DNA of 64,000 nt, taken from positions 465,929-529,928 of the forward strand of contig NZ_FOHX01000007.1 of assembly GCF_900111685.1 (NCBI RefSeq). Direction: 5' to 3'. Positions 57,428 through 64,000 of the stretch are shown piece after piece (the stretch's first letter is position 1; every line of letters starts with the position of its first letter). The DNA is from Nonomuraea wenchangensis. GTDB taxonomy: Bacteria > Actinomycetota > Actinomycetes > Streptosporangiales > Streptosporangiaceae. Made by a program: the position numbers and the translations under genes. The notes below the pieces were generated by a model. It was not told the DNA's origin. It made no database searches and saw only the letters and a list, made by a program, of their open reading frames with translations.

Positions 57428-58996
57428 ATGTCCTCTACCACTCACCCGACCACGACTCACCCCACCACGGAGCCCGTCGGGTTCTACCAGATCGCCGCGG
57501 CCGACCCCGGCCGGCCCTGCATCATCGATCCGGACGGCTCGACGCTCACGTACGGCGAACTGCTGGCGCGGGTCAACCGCGTCTCGCGCGCCCTGCGCAC
57601 CCACGGTCTCGGCAACGGCGACAGCGTCGCGGTCGCCCTGCACAACGGGCACGAGTACCTGGAGATGATGCTGGCCACGGCGCAGGTCGGGATGTTCTTC
57701 GTCCCGGTCAACTGGCGGCTGACCCCCGCCGAGATGCTCTACATCATCAAGGACTCCGGCGCCGGGCTGCTGGTCATGGACGCCGAGCAGGCCGCCACGC
57801 TGCCGCCGGAGTCGCTGCCCGAGCACCGGTACGTCGTCGGCGGCGAGGCTCCCGGCTGGCTGCCGTTCCAGGAGCTGGGGGCGGGCGAGCCGGCCGACGC
57901 GCCGCCGGAGCGCCGCTTCGGCGCCAGCATGGGCTACACCTCGGGGACCACCGGCAACCCCAAGGGCGTGCGCAGCCTGCTCTACCCGGACGCCGAGCCC
58001 GAGCCGGTGCTCGGCGCGCTCTACGGCGGCCTCTGCGCTCGCTACGAGGTCACCATGGACAAGGGCGTGCACCTGGTGTGCTCGCCGATCTACCACGCCG
58101 CGCCGAGCGGCCACGCCTTCGCCTTCCTCCAGCTCGGCCACACGGTCGTCATCCAGGGCAAGTTCGACCCCGAGGGCGTGCTGGCCGCCATCGAGAAGCA
58201 CAAGATCACCACCGTGCACATGGTCCCCACGCACTTCCACCGGATGCTGCGGCTGCCGCAGGAGGTGCGCGAGAAGTACGACCTGTCCAGCCTGGAGGCG
58301 GTGATCCACGCGGGCGCGCCGTGCCCGGTGCCGATCAAGCAGCAGATGATCGAGTGGCTGGGCCCGGTCGTGTGGGAGTACCTGGCCTCCACCGAGGGCG
58401 GCGTCTCCCTGGTGGGCTCGGAGGAGTGGCTGCGCAAGCCCGGCACGGTCGGCCGGCCCACGCCGAACACCATCGTCAAGATCCTCGACGAGGACGGCAA
58501 CGAGGTGCCCACCGGCACCGCGGGCGTCATCTACTTCGGCATCCCCGGCGCCGGCCCGACCTTCGAGTACAACAACGACCCGGCGAAGACCGCCGCCAGC
58601 CGCCGGGGCGAGCTGTCGACCGTCGGCGACTACGGCTACTTCGACGAGGACGGCTACGTCTTCCTCCTCGACCGGCGTACCGACCTCATCATCTCCGGCG
58701 GCGTGAACATCTACCCGGCGGAGATCGAGCAGGCCCTCATCACGCACCCGGCGGTCGCCGACGTCGCGGTCATCGGCGTCCCCGACCCCGACTGGGGGCA
58801 GAGCGTGCTCGCCGTCGTCCAGCCGACCGAGGACGCCGTGCCCGGCGACGAGCTCGCCGCCGAGCTGCGCGCCCACTGCGCCGAGCTGCTGGCCTCGTTC
58901 AAGATCCCCAGGCGGTACGAGTTCCGCGCCGACTTCCCCCGCACGGAGACCGGCAAGCTGCAGCGCCGCAAGCTCCGCGACCTCTACGCCGGCTGA
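57428..58996 (+). CDS. Acyl-CoA synthetase (AMP-forming), FadD-like
   Basis: A 522-residue adenylate-forming ligase. P-loop YTSGTTGNPKG at about residue 169, 'WEYLASTEGG' (A5-like), 'GDYGYFDEDGYVFLLDRRTDLIISGGVNIYPAEIEQ' hinge region, and the C-terminal catalytic Lys in RTETGKLQRRKLR. Activates a carboxylic acid as CoA ester; similar to FadD-type ligases for ring-derived or branched acids. The N-terminus has a short THPTT direct repeat. ATG at 57428 after agggagag. With the two CoA-transferases, the cluster has two ways to make a CoA ester. Confidence 0.92.
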   Translation: MSSTTHPTTTHPTTEPVGFYQIAAADPGRPCIIDPDGSTLTYGELLARVNRVSRALRTHGLGNGDSVAVALHNGHEYLEMMLATAQVGMFFVPVNWRLTPAEMLYIIKDSGAGLLVMDAEQAATLPPESLPEHRYVVGGEAPGWLPFQELGAGEPADAPPERRFGASMGYTSGTTGNPKGVRSLLYPDAEPEPVLGALYGGLCARYEVTMDKGVHLVCSPIYHAAPSGHAFAFLQLGHTVVIQGKFDPEGVLAAIEKHKITTVHMVPTHFHRMLRLPQEVREKYDLSSLEAVIHAGAPCPVPIKQQMIEWLGPVVWEYLASTEGGVSLVGSEEWLRKPGTVGRPTPNTIVKILDEDGNEVPTGTAGVIYFGIPGAGPTFEYNNDPAKTAASRRGELSTVGDYGYFDEDGYVFLLDRRTDLIISGGVNIYPAEIEQALITHPAVADVAVIGVPDPDWGQSVLAVVQPTEDAVPGDELAAELRAHCAELLASFKIPRRYEFRADFPRTETGKLQRRKLRDLYAG

Positions 58997-59029
58997 CCCC
59001 GGCCGGCGAGAGAACGACAGGAGACGCCG

Positions 59030-60061
59030 TTGCAGACGAGTGTGCACGCCGCCGCCGCGCCGCCGGCGGACGTGGCCGCCTTCGCCGCCCAGGCCGAGCG
59101 GGCCGGCTTCGACACCATCTCCAGCGCGGAGGTGGACCACGACCCCTTCCTCAGACTGGCGCTGGCCGCCCCGGCGACGAGCCGGATCAAACTGGCGACC
59201 GGCATCGCGGTCGCCTTCGCCCGGACGCCGATGGCGCTCGCGTACGTGACCAACGACCTGCAGATCCTCTCCGGGGGCCGGTTCGTGCTCGGCCTCGGCA
59301 CCCAGACCAGGCCGCACATCACCCGCCGCTTCGGCATGGAGTGGAGCAGGCCCGCGGCGCGGATGCGCGAGTACATCACGGCCCTGCGCGCCATCTGGGA
59401 CGACTGGAACACCGGCAAGGAGGTGCGGCACGAGGGGGAGTTCTACCGGCACACCCTCATGACCGCGACCTTCCGCCCGGAGCCGCACCCGCACGGCAAC
59501 CCGCCGATCCACCTGGCCGCGGTCGGCCCGCTCATGACCCGGCTGGCCGGCGAGGCGGCCGACGGGCTGATCCCGCACGGATTCAGCACCGAGCGGTACT
59601 TCCGCGAGATCACCCTGCCCGCCCTGGAGGAGGGGCTGGCCCGGTCCGGGCGGGACCGTTCCGACATCGTGGTCCACTGTCCCGGGTTCGTGCACGTCCT
59701 CGATCCGGCCGAGGACGTCGAGGCGCAGCGGCGGGTGCTGCGCGGCCGGATCGCCTTCTACGGCTCCACCCCGGCCTACCGCGGCGTACTCGCGCTGCAC
59801 GGCTGGGAGGACCTGCACCAGCGGCTGCACGCGCTGTCGGTGCGGCCCGAGGCCGACCGCTGGGACCGGATGGCCGACCTGATCGACGACGAGGTGCTGG
59901 ACGCCTTCTGCGTGAGCGGGTCGCTGACGGAGGTGGCGGCGGAGGTGGCGCGCAGGTTCGGCGGCCTGGTCGACCAGGTGGCGCTCCAGCCGCCGCCGGG
60001 CGCGTCCGAGGCCGATCTCGGCGCGGCCCTCGCCACGCTGCGCGCGGCGGGCCGGTCCTGA
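59030..60061 (+). CDS. LLM-class flavin-dependent oxidoreductase
   Basis: A 343-residue luciferase-like barrel using F420 or FMN: 'AERAGFDTISSAEVDHDPFLRLALAAPATSRIKLATGIAVAFARTPMALAYVTNDLQILSGGRFVLGLGTQTRPHITRRFG' is represented by the key pieces GTGIAV-like 'LATGIAVAF', 'LSGGRFVLGLG' and 'IHLAAVGPLMTRLAGEAADGLIPHG'. Members oxidise or reduce ring and side-chain positions in terpenoid, steroid and alkane metabolism. TTG start at 59030 has aggag 5-6 bases before it; no better start exists. Stop overlaps the ATG of the next gene. Confidence 0.9.
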   Translation: MQTSVHAAAAPPADVAAFAAQAERAGFDTISSAEVDHDPFLRLALAAPATSRIKLATGIAVAFARTPMALAYVTNDLQILSGGRFVLGLGTQTRPHITRRFGMEWSRPAARMREYITALRAIWDDWNTGKEVRHEGEFYRHTLMTATFRPEPHPHGNPPIHLAAVGPLMTRLAGEAADGLIPHGFSTERYFREITLPALEEGLARSGRDRSDIVVHCPGFVHVLDPAEDVEAQRRVLRGRIAFYGSTPAYRGVLALHGWEDLHQRLHALSVRPEADRWDRMADLIDDEVLDAFCVSGSLTEVAAEVARRFGGLVDQVALQPPPGASEADLGAALATLRAAGRS

Positions 60062-60837
60062 TGGGGTCCGGGGACCTCCTGGTGGAGCGTGACGGCTCCG
60101 GCGTCGTCACCGTCACGCTCAACCGTCCCGCCAGGAAGAACGCGATGACGAGGGAGGGCTGGATCGAGTTCACCCGCGTGCTCGAGGAGATCGCGGCCCG
60201 CGCCGACGACCGTGTCCTGGTGCTCACCGGGGCGGGCGGCGAGTTCTGCTCGGGGGCCGACCTGGGCGCCCAGGGCTCCGGCGACTCGCCGCGCCGGGCG
60301 ATGCAGATCGTGAACGCGGCGCTGTTCGCCCTGCGGGACCTGCCCCAGCCCACGATCGCCGCCGTGTCGGGGGCGGCGGTCGGGGCCGGCTTCAACATGG
60401 CGCTCGCCTGCGACCTCGCGGTCGCCGACGAGACGGCCCGCTTCTCGCAGATCTTCTCCCGGCGCGGCCTGTCGGTGGACTTCGGCGGGACGTGGCTGCT
60501 GACCCACATGGTGGGCCTGCACCGGGCGAAGGAGCTGGCCTTCTTCGGCCGGATCCTGTCCGCGCGCGAGGTGCACGACCTCGGGCTGCTCAACAGGGTC
60601 GTGCCGGCGGGCACGGCACTGGAGCGGGCAGGGGAGTGGGCGCGCGAGCTGCTGGGCCTCGCGCCGCTGGCGCTGGCGCAGACCAAGGAACTGCTCAACT
60701 CGGCGGCCGGTGGCGACTTCCGGGAGAGCGCCCTGCGCGAGGCGGCCGCGCAGAACCTCAACGGCGCCACCGAGGACACCCGGGAGGCGATCAGCGCCTT
60801 CCTGGAGAAACGGGAGCCGGTGTTCCGCAACCGCTAA
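60061..60837 (+). CDS. Enoyl-CoA hydratase/isomerase
   Basis: A 258-residue crotonase-fold enzyme: 'VVTVTLNRPARKNAMTREGW', oxyanion/substrate loop 'GAGGEFCSGADLGAQ' (about 58-72), 'IAAVSGAAVGAGFNMALACDLAVADETARFSQIFSRRGLSVDFGGTWLL'. The catalytic Glu pair of ECH1 is not fully kept: position 2 is in 'RRGLSVDFGG' with Asp, as in some isomerases. Start overlaps the LLM gene. Its TAA overlaps the TAG of the convergent tetR gene. Confidence 0.9.
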   Translation: MGSGDLLVERDGSGVVTVTLNRPARKNAMTREGWIEFTRVLEEIAARADDRVLVLTGAGGEFCSGADLGAQGSGDSPRRAMQIVNAALFALRDLPQPTIAAVSGAAVGAGFNMALACDLAVADETARFSQIFSRRGLSVDFGGTWLLTHMVGLHRAKELAFFGRILSAREVHDLGLLNRVVPAGTALERAGEWARELLGLAPLALAQTKELLNSAAGGDFRESALREAAAQNLNGATEDTREAISAFLEKREPVFRNR

Positions 60838-61511
60838 CCGGGGCGGGCGTCCAGGTGCTGCTGGATGGCGGCCATCACGGCCTGGGGCGAGGCCGAGCGG
60901 CTGAAGGTGGCGACCACCACCTGCTCGCTGTCGCGCGGCTGTTCGAGCTGGCGGAAGGTCGCGATCACGTAGCCGAGCGCGTGGTCGAGCGGGCCGCTCG
61001 GGTCGTAGGTCCCGCCGGCCCGCAGCCATCCGCGCAGCACCTGGTTGTGGGCCGCCACGACGGAGGCGGCCATCAGCTCGGCGCGCAGGCCGGCGTCGGG
61101 CGAGTCGCCGAGCCAGGCGCCGACGAACTCGCGGAACAGCCGCTGGTAGCGGGCGACGCTGGCGATCTCGCGGTCGCGCAGGGCGGGCACCTCGCGGACC
61201 AGCCGGTAGCGGCGCAGCGAGACCTCGGCGTCATCGACGTAGTGGGCGAGCACGATGCGCACGGCGTCGGTGATGGCCACGATCGCGGTGCCCGCCGTGG
61301 AGGCGCGCAGCCGGGCGTCGATCCTGGTCAGCAGCGCGTCGTGATCGGGGAAGATCGCGTCGTCCTTGGAACGGTAGTGGCGGAAGAACGTGCTGCGGCT
61401 GACGCCTGCGCGCGCGGCGATGTCGTCGACGGTGGTCGCGTCGTAGCCGTTCTCGTCGAACAGCGTCACGGCGGCCTCGGCGAGGCGCTGGCGGATGGGC
61501 GGTGTCGGCAC
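60834..61511 (-). CDS. TetR family transcriptional regulator
   Basis: A 225-residue regulator. HTH 'TTVDDIAARAGVSRSTFFRHYRSKDDAIFP' (about residues 27-56); C-terminal domain with 'SLRRYRLVREVPALRDREIASVARYQRLFREFV' of the acyl-CoA-responsive-like class. GTG at 61511. Divergent from the acyl-CoA carboxylase operon (98-base gap), which it may control. It shares four bases with the end of the convergent hydratase gene. Confidence 0.9.
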   Translation of the reverse strand: MPTPPIRQRLAEAAVTLFDENGYDATTVDDIAARAGVSRSTFFRHYRSKDDAIFPDHDALLTRIDARLRASTAGTAIVAITDAVRIVLAHYVDDAEVSLRRYRLVREVPALRDREIASVARYQRLFREFVGAWLGDSPDAGLRAELMAASVVAAHNQVLRGWLRAGGTYDPSGPLDHALGYVIATFRQLEQPRDSEQVVVATFSRSASPQAVMAAIQQHLDARPG

Positions 61512-61609
61512 CCGGCCATTGTGACGGAAGTTAGGGGTTGTCCCGCACCGCGCGACTGAGTACCGTACATCTGAAACTGAGTCTTATCGGTTCTATCGGG
61601 TGGTGGTGG

Positions 61610-63148
61610 ATGGCAGCGCAGGGCACCGCGGGCAGCCTGGCCCGTCTGAAGGAACGCCTGGACGAGGCGGTTCACGTGGGCGAGGCCCGCGCGGCGGCCA
61701 AGCAGCACGCCAAGGGCCGGCTGACCGCCCGCGAGCGCATCGAGCGGCTGCTCGACGACGGCTCCTTCGTGGAGCTGGACGCCCTGGCCAAGGGCACGCT
61801 CGGCTACGGCGACGGCGTCGTGACCGGCTACGGCACGGTCGACGGCCGCCAGGTGTGCGTGTTCTCCCAGGACTTCACGGTCGCGGGCGGCTCGCTGGGC
61901 GAGGTGTACGGGCAGAAGATCTGCAAGGTCATGGACCTCGCGATGCGCAACGGCTGCCCGATCGTCGGCATCAACGAGGGCGCCGGCGCCCGCATCCAGG
62001 AGGGCGTCGTCTCGCTCGGACTGTACGGCGAGATCTTCCGCCGCAACATCCGCGCCTCCGGCGTGATCCCGCAGATCTCGCTCATCATGGGCGCCTGCGC
62101 GGGCGGCCACGTCTACTCGCCGGCGCTGACCGACTTCACCGTCATGGTGGACGAGCAGTCGCACATGTTCGTCACCGGCCCCGACGTCATCAAGACGGTG
62201 ACGGGGGAGGACGTCACGTTCGAGGAGCTGGGCGGCGGCCGGGTGCACAACGCCCGCAGCGGCGTGGCCCACTACCTGGCGAGCGACGAGGAGGACGCGC
62301 TCGGCTACGTGCGGGCGCTGCTGGCGTACCTGCCGGACAACAACCTGGACGAGCCCGCGCACCCCGCGGTCGAGGCCGACCTCACGCTCACGGCCGACGA
62401 CCTGGCCCTCGACGCGCTGGTGCCGGACTCGCCCAACCAGCCGTACGACATGCACGAGGTCATCGCCGCCCTGCTGGACGACGGCGAGTTCCTGGAGACG
62501 CAGGAGCTGTTCGCGCCGAACATCGTGGTCGGCTTCGGCCGCGTCGAGGGCCGCCCCGTCGGCGTGGTCGCCAACCAGCCGATGAGGCTGGCCGGCACGC
62601 TCGACATCGACGCCTCCGAGAAGGCCGCCCGGTTCGTCCGCACCTGCGATGCCTTCGGCATCCCCGTGCTCACGCTGGTGGACGTGCCCGGCTTCCTGCC
62701 CGGCACCGGCCAGGAGTGGAACGGCATCATCCGGCGCGGCGCCAAGCTCCTCTACGCCTACGGCGAGGCCACCGTCCCGCTCGTCACCGTGATCACCCGT
62801 AAGGCGTACGGCGGCGCGTACGACGTCATGGGCTCCAAGCACCTGGGCGCCGACGTCAACCTGGCCTGGTCGACCGCGCAGATCGCGGTCATGGGCGCCC
62901 AGGGCGCGGTCAACGTCCTGCACCGCAGGCGCCTGGCCGCCGCCGACGACCCCGACGCGCTGCGCGCCGAGCTGGTCGCCGAGTACGAGGACACCCTTGC
63001 CACCCCCTATCTGGCGGCCGAGCGCGGCTACGTGGACGCGGTCATCCGGCCGAGCGAGACCCGCCGCGAGATCACCCGGGCACTGCGCCTGCTGCGCAAC
63101 AAACGCGACGCCCTGCCGCCCAAGAAGCACGGGAACATCCCCCTGTGA
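61610..63148 (+). CDS. Acyl-CoA carboxylase, carboxyltransferase (beta) subunit
   Basis: A 512-residue AccD/PccB-type subunit that carboxylates acetyl-, propionyl- or longer acyl-CoA from carboxybiotin. 'GRLTARERIERLLDDGSFVELDALA', 'GAGARIQEGVVSL', 'MGACAGGHVYSPALTDF', 'DVPGFLPGTGQEWNGIIRRGAKLLYAYGEATVPLVTVITRKAYGGAYDVMGSK' mark the biotin and acyl-CoA sites. ATG at 61610 (MAAQG) follows a gtggtgg stretch; the family begins here. Followed by overlapping epsilon and alpha subunit genes. Confidence 0.93.
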   Translation: MAAQGTAGSLARLKERLDEAVHVGEARAAAKQHAKGRLTARERIERLLDDGSFVELDALAKGTLGYGDGVVTGYGTVDGRQVCVFSQDFTVAGGSLGEVYGQKICKVMDLAMRNGCPIVGINEGAGARIQEGVVSLGLYGEIFRRNIRASGVIPQISLIMGACAGGHVYSPALTDFTVMVDEQSHMFVTGPDVIKTVTGEDVTFEELGGGRVHNARSGVAHYLASDEEDALGYVRALLAYLPDNNLDEPAHPAVEADLTLTADDLALDALVPDSPNQPYDMHEVIAALLDDGEFLETQELFAPNIVVGFGRVEGRPVGVVANQPMRLAGTLDIDASEKAARFVRTCDAFGIPVLTLVDVPGFLPGTGQEWNGIIRRGAKLLYAYGEATVPLVTVITRKAYGGAYDVMGSKHLGADVNLAWSTAQIAVMGAQGAVNVLHRRRLAAADDPDALRAELVAEYEDTLATPYLAAERGYVDAVIRPSETRREITRALRLLRNKRDALPPKKHGNIPL

Positions 63149-63438
63149 ACGGCCCCGTGAACGCCCCTATGACCGGCCCCGCGAACGGCCCCGTGGACGG
63201 CCCCGTGGACGGCCCTGCGACCGGCCCCGCCCTGACGGTGGTCAGGGGCGCGCCCTCGCCGGAGGAGCTGGCCGCGCTCGTCGTGGCCGTACACGCCACC
63301 CATGCCACCCATGCCGCCCGGCCGGAGCCCGCCGCCCGGCCCGTGGCCCCCCACCTTTGGCGCGCGCCGCGCCACCCCCTCGCCCGAGGCCCGCGCGGCT
63401 GGCGGGAGTCGAGCTGGAACCTGGGAGGACGTCTGTGA
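63145..63438 (+). CDS. Acyl-CoA carboxylase epsilon-like subunit
   Basis: A 97-residue small protein. The part 'LTVVRGAPSPEELAALVVAVHA' plus a C-terminal 'PHLWRAPRHPLARGPRGWRESSW' is the AccE pattern ('v.rG.Ps.eElAALvavl......W.......r....W..s'). The N-terminus is an unusual run of short GP repeats (NGPVN, TGPAN, GPVDGPVDG, TGPA). Epsilon subunits bridge alpha and beta chains in actinobacterial carboxylases. GTG start overlaps the beta stop and its TGA overlaps the alpha GTG. Confidence 0.85.
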   Translation: MNGPVNAPMTGPANGPVDGPVDGPATGPALTVVRGAPSPEELAALVVAVHATHATHAARPEPAARPVAPHLWRAPRHPLARGPRGWRESSWNLGGRL

Positions 63439-64000
63439 GCCTGCGCAAAGTGATGGTCGCCAACCGCGGGGAGATCGCCGTCCGCGTGATCCGCGCCTGC
63501 CGGGACGCGGGCCTCGGCTCCGTCGCCGTCTACGCCGACCCCGACCGCGACGCGCTGCACGCGCGGCTGGCCGACGAGGCGTACGCGCTGGGCGGCCGTT
63601 CGCCCGCCGAGACCTACCTCGACATCGCCAAGCTGCTCGACGTGGCCGCCCGCAGCGGCGCTGACGCCGTCCACCCCGGCTACGGCTTCCTGTCGGAGAA
63701 CGCCGCCTTCGCCCAGGCGGTCATCGACGCCGGGCTGACCTGGATCGGCCCGCCGCCCGCCGCCATCGCCGCGCTCGGCGACAAGGTGCAGGCCAGGCAC
63801 ATCGCCCAGAAGGTCGGCGCGCCGCTGGTCGCCGGCACCAAGGACCCGGTGTCCGGGGCGGACGAGGTCGTCGCCTTCGCGAAGGAGCACGGCCTGCCGA
63901 TCGCGATCAAGGCCGCCTACGGCGGCGGCGGACGCGGACTGAAGGTCGCCCGCGCCCAGCAGGAGATCCCCGAGCTGTACGAGTCCGCGGTCCGCGAGGC
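63435..64000 (+). CDS. Acyl-CoA carboxylase alpha (biotin carboxylase) subunit, 5' part
   Basis: The first 188 codons of the biotin-carboxylase/biotin-carrier chain; the gene continues past the window edge. GTG at 63435 overlaps the epsilon stop. 'KVMVANRGEIAVRVIRACRDAGLGSVAVYADPD', 'DAVHPGYGFLSENAAFAQAV', 'IGPPPAAIAALGDKVQARHIAQKVGAPLVAGT' and the ATP-grasp glycine loop GGGGRGLK are all in place. Completes the beta-epsilon-alpha carboxylase operon. Confidence 0.95.
   Translation, partial: MSLRKVMVANRGEIAVRVIRACRDAGLGSVAVYADPDRDALHARLADEAYALGGRSPAETYLDIAKLLDVAARSGADAVHPGYGFLSENAAFAQAVIDAGLTWIGPPPAAIAALGDKVQARHIAQKVGAPLVAGTKDPVSGADEVVAFAKEHGLPIAIKAAYGGGGRGLKVARAQQEIPELYESAVRE

Noticed and set aside
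1..64000. tRNA, rRNA, CRISPR arrays, complete insertion sequences, attachment sites
   Set aside because: No cloverleaf-type TpsiC motifs, regularly spaced identical repeats or complete transposase genes were seen by eye; a tRNAscan and ISfinder run would settle it.

Overview
The window is about 70 percent GC, uses GC-ending codons almost everywhere, starts many genes with GTG or TTG, and links many genes by ATGA/GTGA stop-start overlaps. Gene content (SigE-type ECF sigma factor, SpoIIE-type phosphatase, KstR-like TetR repressor, acyl-CoA carboxylase with an epsilon subunit, many TetR/MFS/SDR genes) points to a filamentous actinobacterium. A Streptosporangiaceae-like host (Nonomuraea/Actinomadura type) is my inference, not something read directly. 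No tRNA, rRNA, CRISPR array or complete insertion sequence was seen.

Left part, 1-24 kb: the end of a dipeptide/oligopeptide ABC operon (1-4085, with its two ATPases fused); small regulator/enzyme pairs (NmrA/TetR, esterase/MarR, TetR/esterase) with visible operator palindromes; a cold-shock protein; a Rieske oxygenase; a GAF-SpoIIE phosphatase; a decayed sialic acid region (14.0-16.4 kb) with only nanE intact; a molybdate operon (TOBE regulator, modABC) facing a small molybdopterin-fold protein; a Tat-type polysaccharide lyase family 8 enzyme; and an ECF sigma factor with a membrane partner.

Middle, 25-39 kb: an amino-sugar group (BadF-type kinase, SIS-domain protein, RpiR regulator); a translationally coupled pair consisting of a secreted metzincin-like protein with ricin-type repeats and a membrane-anchored ECF sigma factor that itself carries a ricin-like domain outside the membrane; an orphan histidine kinase; a cation/proton antiporter; a TetR; two divergent MFS transporters and a VOC protein.

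Right part, 39.6-64 kb: a large catabolic cluster for an unidentified carboxylic acid. It has a branched-chain-amino-acid-type ABC importer (binding lipoprotein, a LivH-LivM-LivF triple fusion, LivG), two acyl-CoA dehydrogenases, a nitronate-monooxygenase-like flavoprotein, two adjacent type III CoA-transferases (one without the expected catalytic Asp), two SDRs, an SCP-x-like thiolase, an MFS-DUF35 fusion, a MaoC-type hydratase, an acyl-CoA ligase, a luciferase-like flavin oxidoreductase, an enoyl-CoA hydratase and the acyl-CoA carboxylase genes. A KstR-like TetR gene lies inside it, and three of its promoter regions share a 19-bp element of the form CTAAA plus an AACnnGTT-type palindrome, so the cluster looks like one regulon.
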